From Tillus elongatus (taxonomy: Eukaryota; Arthropoda; Insecta; Coleoptera; Cleridae): a stretch of 64,000 bases of DNA. Location: assembly GCA_964006375.1 (NCBI GenBank), contig OZ023267.1:87028906-87092905 (forward strand), written 5' to 3'. The notes beneath the pieces were generated by a model. That model was not told the DNA's origin and searched no databases. It worked only from the letters and a program-made list of their open reading frames with translations. Shown here piece by piece: positions 14,995 through 26,990 of this stretch. Within the stretch, counting starts at the first letter, position 1; every line of letters starts with the position of its first letter. Position numbers and translations under genes: made by a program.

Positions 14995-16281
14995 TTAAAG
15001 TTTTTCAATAAATACGCTGCTACTAATGATTTCTTGTTTGTTTTGTTTTTCAGATAAAAGTTGCACTATATATTCCGTTATATTATCTAAGATATTTTGC
15101 TTGTAAGTAAGGAATTCTTCTCTGTATGGGTTCGGTGTCACTGGGGAAGAAGGTGCTTTACGCTTTTTACTTTGCTTAGGAGAGGAGTTAGAAGGAAAAT
15201 TTGTATTAATTTTTTGTGGTTTTGGTTTTGAAATTAAAGGTATGGGTTTTGTAATACTAAAGTTTGACACTGGTTGATGGTATTTAAGTGTTGGAAATGT
15301 GTCAGAGAAATTCGACAGAATATCAAATCTATTATTAACAGTAATATTTGAGTAAGAAGGATTTCTTTCCAGCTTTTCAGCCTCTTTAAATGAAATATTT
15401 TTGGCAGACATTATTTCCTTGATTTTTTTCTGTCTAATAAAATGCGGACAATCTTTTGAAATGGTGGCATGGTCGTTATTCTTACAAAAAATACAATATG
15501 GGGCTGAATGATTACAAAATTGACCCTCAATAATTGGCTTAGAGCATTGTTTACATAGTTTTTCTTTGTTTTTACAAAGCTTAGCGGAGTGACCATACCT
15601 TAGACAGGTACTGCACTGAAGTACTGGATATATGTATTTTTCGACCTCGAAATTCACCCTATTGATACGAATAAAATTTGGAAGTGTATCTCCAAGAAAA
15701 GAAATAATAATGACTTGTCGATCCACAAGTTTTCTCTGACCGCTTTCATCTGTAATCCATTTCTTCATGCGTTTTACTTCTGTTACTTCTGTGTCGCATT
15801 CTATATTTTCCCGTAAGTATATTTCTGAAAAGAATGTATCGACAAACCTCACAACACCTTTTGTTTCTGTAAAAAATCTTGGAATATATGCAATCAGATT
15901 ATTTTTTGAAATTTCTGTACTGTGTATTAAATTGTTTGCGGCAGTGTAATTGTTCATTATAACTTTTACTCTATTCTTTCCTATTGATTTAATGTCTATT
16001 ATAGATTTATTAATATCCTTATCTAATTTCAAATAATGGCCGATTCTTATGGGATGCAATTTTCCCAGATTTCTGTCTACACTTTCTATATAGACGTAGT
16101 AATTAGGACCCTTATCTCGGCTACTATATTTATTATTAAAATCTATAAAAGAAAACTTACCATTTTTATCCATATTAACTGTGTTAATATTTTTATCTTT
16201 ATCAGAGTTATTGTCTGTGTTATCTACCTGCATGTCGCCCGCTACGGACGGGAGAGAACTCCCGTCCGTATTGGTTCCCAT
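14995..16281 (-). CDS. I-group ORF1, zinc-knuckle RNA-binding protein
   Basis: An uninterrupted 428-residue frame starting at ATG 16281. Family knowledge says ORF1 coats the element RNA and forms the particle that ORF2 protein uses. The N-terminal 60 residues are Asp/Asn/Ser-rich. The middle is followed by three Cys/His clusters at about residues 220-285: CSTCLRYGHSAKLC (CX2CX4HX4C), a CX2C...C cluster, and CIFCKNNDHATISKDC. A Lys/Pro-rich tail (KPKPQK, KQSKKRKAPSS) follows. It lies 70 bases upstream of ORF2 in the same orientation, as in bicistronic I elements. No frameshift is seen. This is the only fully intact frame of the element. Confidence 0.85.
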   Translation of the reverse strand: MGTNTDGSSLPSVAGDMQVDNTDNNSDKDKNINTVNMDKNGKFSFIDFNNKYSSRDKGPNYYVYIESVDRNLGKLHPIRIGHYLKLDKDINKSIIDIKSIGKNRVKVIMNNYTAANNLIHSTEISKNNLIAYIPRFFTETKGVVRFVDTFFSEIYLRENIECDTEVTEVKRMKKWITDESGQRKLVDRQVIIISFLGDTLPNFIRINRVNFEVEKYIYPVLQCSTCLRYGHSAKLCKNKEKLCKQCSKPIIEGQFCNHSAPYCIFCKNNDHATISKDCPHFIRQKKIKEIMSAKNISFKEAEKLERNPSYSNITVNNRFDILSNFSDTFPTLKYHQPVSNFSITKPIPLISKPKPQKINTNFPSNSSPKQSKKRKAPSSPVTPNPYREEFLTYKQNILDNITEYIVQLLSEKQNKQEIISSSVFIEKL

Positions 16282-16507
16282 CTTATTTCTTACCTTATGC
16301 CTTTAAATGCTATTAAAGTACCTATGATTTTTATTCTAATTAAAACGATTTTATTATAAGTAAGAAAAAGCACAATACGACACTATTTTTACAGTATTTC
16401 CTGCAAATATATACTTTCTTAAACTTATTTATTGACAGCAGCGACTAAAACGATACGCACCGCACCAATTTACCGTCGAGACTGTAGTGAATTTTAATTA
16501 AAATGTT

Positions 16508-18795
<2,288 letters not shown>

Positions 18796-19131
18796 ATGTT
18801 GTTTTTAGTAAAAAAAATCCATTTACCGTAATTATTTACATACAAATCTTCATATGTTATTATTTTAATATGCACGCTCTCAATACTTAAAAACTTGCTT
18901 GCCAACGACCAATTCAGTGTATATATAAATAAAGTCATAGATTTTTATTGAAACAAACAGCACGACCTAATGCTTGGGTCTCTTTACCGATCTGGCATCG
19001 TTGCTCTTTAAACATGACATTATAGATTTATGACAAGACCCTTTTAACGATGGTAGATAGGGAGGTTCCAATATTAGAATGCAGTATAATAATGGGATAT
19101 GCTAGATACTACAAAATATTGTACTAGGTAA

Positions 19132-19132
<1 letters not shown>

Positions 19133-19227
<95 letters not shown>
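19133..19227. repeat. (TA)n microsatellite at duplication junction
   Basis: AT tract joining the two copies of the second duplication. Its left flank differs from that of the related tracts, while its right flank is the same. Confidence 0.95.
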
Positions 19228-19230
<3 letters not shown>

Positions 19231-20057
19231 ACATAAAAAATTTAACTTACCCCGGATATGTGTTTTAGAGGGCCTAATTAGCGCTAATTTGAAGACATTT
19301 TATCAAAATTCAAAAGTCGGGATCCCCTCATTAGTGATTTTTTTTTAAAGAAAGTTAACTAAAATAAGGACAAAATGATTGAAATAGTGACTAACATCAA
19401 TAAGACATATAATGCTCAATTTAAAAAACTATCAAGATTAGGACTGGTTCATTTTGTTAAATTTGGTAGATTTCTAAATAACTTTCGAGTTCTATGAATA
19501 AAATGCCATAATCTACTTAACATGAATTAATATATTTAACGAAATATTCATTTTTTAAAAGTACTTAAGAAACAGACATTGGAAAAGTAAGTCACGTGGC
19601 CAGTCTTACGACAAAAGTGAAAAATGTGTATGGTACATGTATTCGGTATAAAATTAAAGCTGTAAGCAAAACCGATTTATGGGTTTGATAATCTATTCAG
19701 TCATGTGTATCATAAAAGGGGTATGTTGTTTTTAGTAAAAAAAATCCATTTACCGTAATTATTTACATACAAATCTTCATATGTTATTATTTTAATATGC
19801 ACGCTCTCAATACTTAAAAACTTGCTTGCCAACGACCAATTCAGTGTATATATAAATAAAGTCATAGATTTTTATTGAAACAAACAGCACGACCTAATGC
19901 TTGGGTCTCTTTACCGATCTGGCATCGTTGCTCTTTAAACATGACATTATAGATTTATGACAAGACCCTTTTAACGATGGTAGATAGGGAGGTTCCAATA
20001 TTAGAATGCAGTATAATAATGGGATATGCTAGATACTACAAAATATTGTACTAGGTA

Positions 20058-20063
<6 letters not shown>

Positions 20064-20131
<68 letters not shown>
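20064..20131. repeat. (TA)n microsatellite at outer duplication edge
   Basis: AT tract after the second copy; the sequence to its right (TCTCCAGTGGTG) is single-copy in this window. Confidence 0.95.
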
Positions 20132-20134
<3 letters not shown>

Positions 20135-20639
20135 CAGTGGTGAATGTTTATTTGTAATAGATCCGGTCTGTACAAAAAAAACTGTACTAGGAAATTCCGG
20201 TTCATGTGAAAGAGCTGTACAGGCAAATTAGGGATAATGCCATTAAATTATGCTACTATTTTGCTGTACCAGTAACCATTGTATGCTGCAATGTTGGTGT
20301 ATTAGTAAATACTTTAATATAATTTTGTTTTTACGGTGTTATTGCTGTAATAGGAGTTTGTCGGTAAGATGCTTGTAGTGTATGACAGCGTCACGGCATG
20401 ATTTTGTAAATAATGTGAATTTACTGTACTATGTCCTTCCTTTAGGATAAAGTACGCACCCCCCTTCAGAATGGTGGCCAGTGTGTTTATCTATTAAGAT
20501 TTGGAAATATGCGACAATTTTCGAAAGGCTAGAACTAATGAATTTCTTTGGAAATAAAGTGTTAAGAAATTAATCACATTTAAGTATACACAGATGTATG
20601 TTTTTTGTTTAACTGCTTACAATTTTTTTTAAACGTTTC
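20132..20639. other. Intergenic DNA, no gene seen
   Basis: No recognisable coding or repeated feature was found in this half-kilobase. Confidence 0.4.
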
Positions 20640-20785
20640 CCTAAGTGAAGGTTGGAACCTGTGACGAGCACTGATAAGTTCAGTTTAAGTACCCAAATCA
20701 CCACAACACATCTTTTTAAATAGCAGACGATCGTTTCACCAACAAAGTTAGTGTCATCAGAGGATGAAGAATTTTTAATTTATTA
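20640..20785. repeat. Palindromic hammerhead-bearing element, copy B (one arm)
   Basis: It begins CTAAGTGAAGGTTGGAACC, carries ATCACCACAACACATC, and ends after TCATCAGAGGATGAAG. The second arm is absent: the sequence runs into unrelated A/T-rich DNA at about 20785. This single arm keeps a complete hammerhead core on the minus strand (separate entry). Confidence 0.75.
20724..20763 (-). ncRNA. Hammerhead ribozyme-like motif, copy B
   Basis: Minus strand, read from high to low coordinate: CUGAUGA (20760-20754); stem II ACUAAC (20752-20747), UUU loop, GUUGGU (20743-20738), six pairs allowing one G-U; GAA (20737-20735); stem III AC (20734-20733), loop GAUC, GU (20728-20727); then the candidate cleavage base C at 20726. 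All core bases of the hammerhead are present. The weak point is stem I: CCU before CUGAUGA has poor partners after the cleavage base in this copy (UGCU rather than the AGG of other copies). It is a match by motif; activity is untested. Confidence 0.55.
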
Positions 20786-20880
20786 ATTACTGAACATCAC
20801 ATTTATACGTGTCAGGTAAAAGAACAAAACCGAGAAGGAAAATCATGGGCCAATTCTCTGCGCTTGTATTTTAATTGCCG

Positions 20881-21020
20881 GACATCGCTTTTGAAATCCC
20901 GTTATATCTTTACCTACAGAGTTCGGAATACTTTTACATCAAATAGCCCGAACATCGCTTTTGAAATCCAGTTATATCTTTACCTACAGAGTTCGGAATA
21001 CTTTTACATCAAATAGCCCG
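20881..21020 (+). repeat. Perfectly adjacent 70-bp tandem duplication
   Basis: Units 20881-20950 and 20951-21020 both run from (G/A)ACATCGCTTTTGAAATCC to AAATAGCCCG with two base differences. A recent local duplication in otherwise unremarkable DNA. Confidence 0.92.
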
Positions 21021-21555
21021 TACAAAGAGTGGGCTATTAATCAGTGGCGGAGCTTGGTTTAAGGTACTTTTGCTTTTTGCGGACTTAGTGATATTAATAC
21101 TTTCGTAGACATCTAGCATCATCGGTTTTCTAACACTCTTGATAAGCTTAAGATTTTTTTTGTCTACGAGGTGATTATTGTCTCAAACATGATTTGCTAC
21201 GCATGATTTGTCAAACTATCGTATCTCAGCTGTGCCAAATGTTCTTTAAATCTGGTTTTTGCTTTGACAATACGCTTAAAAATTCCTGTGGATTAATATA
21301 CTGTTTTGTTTGCTTTTACAAAATATAAAAACTATTAAAAGGAAAGTTGATTGTAGCCGTTAAAAAATTCAGGAGAGCAGTTAATTTTATAAATGTGGCA
21401 TTATATCAGTGCACGTCGTTGCATTCCCAAGTGGCCACCAATTCAAGTACTGACTGTGCTTGACGTTGCTTAACTTTGATGATCGCATCGATTTGTTCAA
21501 CGCGGTGTTGCCACACCCTGCCAGGAGGTATAGCCTTTATTTCACTGTGAAATAC

Positions 21556-21680
21556 CTGAAGCAGAGGTGTATGAAGTCATATGTATTTAGTATTATAATG
21601 TATGGGTCTGAAAGTTGGGCTTTGAAGAAGCAGGATATGAAGAGAATCGAAGGTTTTAAAAGGTGGACTTGAAAAATGAC
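21556..21680 (+). pseudogene. Relic of a non-LTR reverse transcriptase C-terminus
   Basis: A short stretch reads as the post-polymerase segment of RTE/L1-type reverse transcriptases: LKQRCMKSYVFSIIMYGSES, then WALKKQDMKRIEGFKRW, the place where intact proteins read 'YG.E.W.L.K...K.LE.FE.W'. A stop follows at about 21672 and no polymerase core is present upstream. It is a decayed 3' fragment. Family assignment beyond RTE/L1-like is not possible from about 40 residues. Confidence 0.6.
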
Positions 21681-22014
21681 GAAGCCAAAGTACACCATTA
21701 TGAAGACAAATGAAAATGTGGCAGAAGAGGAGAATACATATTTGAATAAAAAGAAAGAAGCAGACTAAAAGTGAAACTTTGAGAAAACCTTGCCCAATTG
21801 ATAGGAAATAAAGAGTCATGGTTTCGACAGCAAGGCGCCATGCTTTTAAATTGTGATGATAGACTGATGTGAAACCAGAACTTAATTTTGTAACTTGAAT
21901 TTGTTCACCTTCTTGATAGATGGCTATATGTTATATGGAAAGAAAACATACATTTTGAATTACTCTACTAAGAAGTAATGCAAAGGCCTTTCCAATTAAC
22001 TACAAAAATATGTT

Positions 22015-22225
22015 ACTAAGTGAAGATTGGAACCTGCGAGGAGCACTAATAAGTACACTTAGAGAACGCAAATCACCACAAGAGATCGTTTTAAAGACCT
22101 GACAACCGTCTCGCTAACTAAATACTTTTAGAATGTTTCATCCTCTAATAACGATAACTTTGGTAGTGAAATGATCACCAGGTCTTTAAAAAGATGTGTT
22201 GGGGTGATTCGAGTTCTCCAATTGT
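22015..22225. repeat. Palindromic hammerhead-bearing element, copy C
   Basis: Left arm from ACTAAGTGAAGATTGGAACC through ATCACCACAAGAGATC to CTCGCTAACTAAA; right arm from TTTCATCCTCTAATAACG through GTAGTGAAATGATCACC and GGTCTTTAAAAAGATGTG to GAGTTCTCC. The palindrome is clear, but the hammerhead core has decayed (CTAATAA in place of CTGATGA; ACC in place of GTC). Confidence 0.7.
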
Positions 22226-22734
22226 TTTTACATAAATAGATAATGTAATGTAGGAGGGTACTAATGCATGTACAAATTTTAATCTACAAATATTTACAGT
22301 TACTACTACTACTCCTACTACTACCAATCACGTCATTCCCTTAAAGAGGTAGGCACACCACATAGCCTATGCTGTTTATTTACAATTACTAGTCTATCTA
22401 ATACTTGGTTTTTAAACCAGGGTATTCTGGGTGGGAATGGTTGTAGCTGTTTGTAAAATTCCTTCCATTCCCAAGATTGGTCTATATGATCTATAATACT
22501 ATTGTAACAATGTTTGTCACCCTGTAGAATGTCCAAAAAAATCATACTGCGAGGCCAATATATTTTTTGATACAGAAAATTTACAATAATAAAAAATAGT
22601 GCTGCAAATTTAATCATAATTTCCACATAGCTGTGAAAATTTATTCTCGTCAGAAAGACATTCTTATGGAATGAATTTACGGCCCATGACTTGGCCGCAA
22701 AGACAATATTTGGATTCCTGTACCCATAAACTTT

Positions 22735-23045
22735 TGAAACGTTATGGTACTCGAGTTTTATTAGAAAAAATGTAGATTTTCACCAAATCACCCCTTATTT
22801 ATCCCCTACCCTCTAAAGCGATCTTACCCAAAAACAATTCAAAGCGTTTATTTATCGGGTGCTAACTGCGTACCAAATTTCAAGATGATATCTCAATTCG
22901 TTCCAAAGTTATTGTGCGTACTAACAGACAGACGTACATGCCGAATACCAACAGACCGACCGACCGAGAGACAAAAAAATGTTTGTTCCAGACTCAAGTT
23001 TTCTATATATTTTGAGACTTTTTACGCTGTTTTAGCAAAAAAAAA
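22735..23045 (+). repeat. Dispersed repeat ending in GACA/GACC reiteration, copy 1
   Basis: Reads ACTCGAGTTTTATTAG, then CACCCCTTATTTATCCCCTA, GTGCTAACTGCGTACCAAAT, and ACAGACAGACGTACATG. A second, diverged copy follows at 23145-23405. Elements ending in such CAGA-type reiterations are common in arthropods; no protein is encoded. Confidence 0.6.
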
Positions 23046-23144
23046 TTACAATATTCCACCCCCACACATTCAACCCCTAATTTAATTCCAGCACAGAATA
23101 CCAGATATTTGATAAAACTGAATGTTTTCTAATAAATAAACCCT

Positions 23145-23405
23145 AAAAGGTTATATTACTCGAGTTTTAACAAAAGAATATCAATTTTCAGCAAATCACC
23201 CCCCCCCCATTAATCCCCTACCCGCTAAAGCGATTTTACCCAAAAACAACCCAAACTGTTCGGTTGCCGAGTGCTAACTGTATACCAAAGTTGAAGACGA
23301 TATTTCAATCCGTTCTAAAGTTATCGTGGCTACAAACAGACAGACAAAAAAATTCGTTACCAAATCATTTTTTTCAATATGTTTTTAAACTTTTTACGAC
23401 GTTTA
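23145..23405 (+). repeat. Dispersed repeat ending in GACA reiteration, copy 2
   Basis: The same block order as 22735-23045 (ACTCGAGTTTTAACA, AATCCCCTACCCGCTAAAGC, GTGCTAACTGTATACCAAA, ACAGACAGACAAAAAAATTC). The copies differ at many positions, so this is an old duplication or independent insertions. Confidence 0.6.
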
Positions 23406-23561
23406 AGCGAAATAATTTTTGAAATTGTTGTCACCGATGCTTCCATACGTTGTGACGATGTGGAAGTAATTGTTTGCAAATTTTCATGTAATTTTTTTGG
23501 GAGTTCCGTCGGAAAGCTTTTTGTGAATAATTATATCTTGCGAGGTGGCTCCATAGCTTGA

Positions 23562-23803
23562 ACAGGTTCGTTGGCCAGAAAAATCGGACCAGTTTTTTGG
23601 CGAACATCTTAAGTTTATTTTCGGAAAATCTTTGTACTTTTTCAAACAATAAAGTTATTTTGATAAAATATGGTACATTGTTTTTAATATATAGGTTATA
23701 CCGGTAATCAAATTTGATGCCTGCCTTCATTAAAAGAAAGACATATTTGGTATTAAAAACATTTTTATGAAAATTCACTACTATCACGCACTGGCTGCGT
23801 CCA
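23562..23803 (-). repeat. MITE-G copy
   Basis: Reverse orientation: starts GAACAGGTTCGTTGGCCAG, carries ATATAGGTTATACCGG and ATGCCTGCCTTCATTAA, and ends with the terminus GCACTGGCTGCGTCC. The opposite terminus is not preserved. Confidence 0.75.
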
Positions 23804-25462
23804 GTTCTTTTGATAAATTAGTGCAGTATTAGTAAGCCAATATTTACACAACCACACTATTTTAAGTATGAAGCTGGGCTTTTGTGAAGAAGAACTATAA
23901 AGGCAAATATAAATGTTCCATTTTAATACCCCGATTTTGGATAGGCTTTCCGGTGCTTCTTTCTAGCTATAAAGTTTCATCGATGCCCTGTATGGCTTTA
24001 CGTTTTGCTCAGGGTTTATATTGTAGTCTTCTTACCTGTTACTAAGCTAGATCCAACCATCCCTCTATGTAATTTTTTTATTTCTTCACCATCTCTTTGC
24101 ATCCATAAATATGTTGCTTTGTTATATTTTTGTTTGATGAAATTTTTGAATTCTTAATATTCACTGTATGCTCTTTAGTTCTGAATATTTCTTCACTTAT
24201 CTTGTATTAACTTTGGTATTTCTCGTGTCATTCAGACTTTTTTTGGTTTTAGTTTTTTCTTGTCCATTATTTTTTCCGAAGCTGCTTTTAACTTTTTTTT
24301 GTTTCTCCACACTGATATTCCTGTGTTGAGATTTACTTCTATGAACTTTTACAGTTTCTCTGCATCTTCTAGTTTGTACATATCTCATTTCGTTCTTGTA
24401 TTTGATCTATTCTTTGTGATTGCGTTTTTGCACTTTGCTAGTACAAGACTTATGGTCATTATTTATATCTGCATCAGGATCGGAGTAGCTGAAGTAAAAC
24501 ATACTTCTATGAAAGTTTTTGGTCATGTTAAAATCTATTAGATAGCTTCCGGTATCCTCTGGTGCTTTCCTTGTATAGCACCGACTTTTAGGTATTTAAA
24601 ATATTGTGTTCGTTATAATTAAATTATTTCCTCATAGAAATCGATTAACCTTCTCCTTTCATTAATTTCTCCCAATGAAATTATTTCAGCTGCAGCACTT
24701 TTTATTTGTTCACCTACGAATTTAATGAGTTTTTGCAACAGAACTCATAGAAGCCACATAAGACTCAAAATACATTTACTTTATAATTATTTATACTCAA
24801 ACTTCCCAATGATATCATGTATGTAATCATTAAATTTCAAATTTCACATAAATCACAAAATTTTAGTTATTGTGTCATGTATTTAATATATGCTGTGTAT
24901 GTTTGCGCTTTATTGGCCTATAAAAGGTTCCATATTATAAAACATTAACACATTTCATGAATATCTCATACATTATTGTAGTTCTAAAACATTCTAGATT
25001 TTATTTTATAAATTAAGTATTTTCATATTTTAGTACCTTGGCACGAAGCCTAAAAATCATTTCTGAGGCAAACTTTCCAAGAAAATCTGAAAACGAAGAA
25101 ACTGCCTTCGGCAGCGCAGTGTGTAAGGGTTTTTAAAGTGAATGAAAGTCTATTTCGTAGTAGAACACCAGTTAGAATAAAGGCAGCTGAAATCAACAGA
25201 AATCAGAAGAAACCTATTCACTAATATATTTATTATATTTCTGTCCAATTATATGAGTAAAACATTTTTAGTAGAGCTTTAAAATTCTCTTATTTTGGTG
25301 ACTCTTAAATGTTTAAGAAAAAAATGAAAAGTGCGTTTTTAATATATCAATCTGCAAAATTTGTAAGTTTGAAAACCGTTCACTTAGCTGCTCCTGTTTA
25401 TACCACCAAGGGAAACAGGTACAATTAAAGTAACAAAGATTTAAAATTGCTGTACTAAAATT
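23804..25462. other. AT-rich intergenic DNA, no gene seen
   Basis: No domain could be recognised in any frame. The minus-strand frame 24197-24388 is Lys/Arg-rich but has no homology I can name; it may be a decayed retroelement piece. Confidence 0.35.
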
Positions 25463-25655
25463 ACATTAAGTGAAAATCTTAACTTGTGATGAACATTACA
25501 ATACATTTATAAAAACCTGACGATCGTTTCACTAATAAGGTCTAAAGAAAATCGTTTACAAAATTTCATCCTCTGATGACTCCAACTTTGTGCGTTAACA
25601 GATCGTCAAGTGTTTAAAAATGCGGTAAATTGTGTTCGCCAAAACTGTACCTATT
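25463..25655. repeat. Palindromic hammerhead-bearing element, copy D
   Basis: Left arm from CATTAAGTGAAAATC through CCTGACGATCGTTTCACTAA; right arm from TTTCATCCTCTGATGACTCC through AACAGATCGTCAAGTG to TTGTGTTCGCC. CTGATGA is at 25573-25579 on +, but stem II is broken by an insertion (TTTGTGCGTTAAC) and GAA is lost. A decayed copy. Confidence 0.65.
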
Positions 25656-26621
25656 AATAAAATAAGCTTTGTACAATTGCAATAAGTTTCCTGCTACATA
25701 TTGGCATAAGAAGTTTGCGCATGGAAGAAATGATAATAGGAACTATGTATCTCTCAAAAACATAAAAGTGCTTATTCCAAGCTGCAACGGTAACTTACGA
25801 ACAATGGCGATAGAGCGGTGGCGAAGAAATCTGGCCTTACATGTAGGTAACTTATCTGCCACAGGAGATATAGGTATAGGGTATAGGATACATTTTAATT
25901 ACCACCCCATGAGCGTAGTTTGTTATTCAGGAGCGGGTTAATTATTCATTGACTGTTGTTGCCCTGACTTGGTGAAACCGTTCCATACGACATACAGACT
26001 TGGAGACTACTTCTCTGGCTTGACTGTTTGTTTCTGTAGGGCTACTTGCTTCAGTTAGCTTACGCGCTGGCTACGTCCTTCATTTACGGAAATGAGCAGT
26101 GAAAACAGAGAAGTTTTCTACACGTCTGTGTGTAGTGCGGGTTAATTATACTAATTATTGTTAAATAACATATTTCGTCACCGAAACACCTTGCTCGCAC
26201 GGACTGGAACTTATTGAGCCCGATATGATAACAATATGAAATACACATGTTTATAGTAAATATTGTTTGCTTAAAAATAATTTTGTAGTAAAATATTTTT
26301 TATATAATTACCAAGATAACAATATGAAATATATTGCTTATAAATATTTTCTGGTAAAATATTTTTCTATATATTTATATTAGTCGAATTAACAATAGTT
26401 CATTATTTACGTATAGGGTGCATTTTTTGAATTACGGAAATAAATAACGCTAAACTGTACGGAGAACGGAAGCCACTGCAGATGTATTGAGTGGTAAACA
26501 CGAAGGAAGCATTTGAGTCAGGAAGAGAAAAATATGGTGTGTAAGATGTTTGACGGTTTGACGATAAAATAATAAGCTGTCTAAAGAGTGAAAGGATTCA
26601 TTACGATGATCGGATGCTAAG
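25656..26621. other. Intergenic DNA, no gene seen
   Basis: No feature was supported. The 90-residue + frame at 25669-25941 has no recognised domain. Confidence 0.35.
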
Positions 26622-26990
26622 AGTACACAGTGCATAAAAACCAACATGTCAAATATGTCGTTGATGAGACAGCCAAAGAATTCAATGTGGAAGTCATCCG
26701 CCTGCCTCCGTGCCATTGTGAATTGAACTCCATTGAATTAATATGGGCGCAGATCAAAGGAGAAGTTCCCAGGTAAAATACTACCTTCAAAATGGCCGAT
26801 GCAAAGTTTTCTTAACGAGGCCATTTAACACGTCATTGCTGAAACATAGAAAAAATGCATTGACCAGGTTAAACAAGTTGTGAATGTGGGAGCTGGACGT
26901 TCGTATTGAAGTGCTCGTTGAACCCCTTATCATTCTTTTAACTAGTAGTGATCAAGAAAGTGAAAGCGATTTTGATTAAATCTTGACAAA
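26622..26990 (+). pseudogene. Relic of a Tc1/IS630-type DDE transposase C-terminus
   Basis: The + strand reads KYVVDETAKEFNVEVIRLPP, then CHCELNSIELIWAQIKGEV, before a stop at about 26776; a weaker trace (TTFKMADAKF) follows. The phrase 'RLPPYHCELNPIE.IW...K' marks the end of the DDE catalytic fold in a Tc1/IS630-like transposase family, and the E of IELIW is the third catalytic acid. The upstream catalytic aspartates are not recognisable and several stops follow, so only a fragment survives. No terminal inverted repeats were found. Confidence 0.65.

Larger units (their letters stand above)
10406..16483 (-). mobile_element. I-group non-LTR retrotransposon, near full length
   Basis: About 6.08 kb on the minus strand, flanked by a perfect 12-base direct repeat (GTAGTGAATTTT at 10394-10405 and 16484-16495). 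It encodes ORF1 with zinc knuckles, then a 70-base gap, then ORF2 with APE-type endonuclease, reverse transcriptase, RNase H and a C-terminal Cys/His segment. Domain order and the RNase H fit the I superfamily and exclude Jockey and CR1. All catalytic residues looked for are present; the only lesion seen is one frameshift in ORF2. The 5' leader is about 200 bases (16282-16483). The insertion site lies inside a MITE-G terminus, so it is younger than that copy. Confidence 0.88.

Noticed and set aside
11206..16281. Jockey or CR1 assignment for the minus-strand non-LTR element
   Set aside because: The presence of an RNase H domain after the RT and a C-terminal Cys/His segment points to the I group.
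24197..24388. Lys/Arg-rich minus-strand frame
   Set aside because: The basic bias reflects A-rich minus-strand DNA; no recognised fold.
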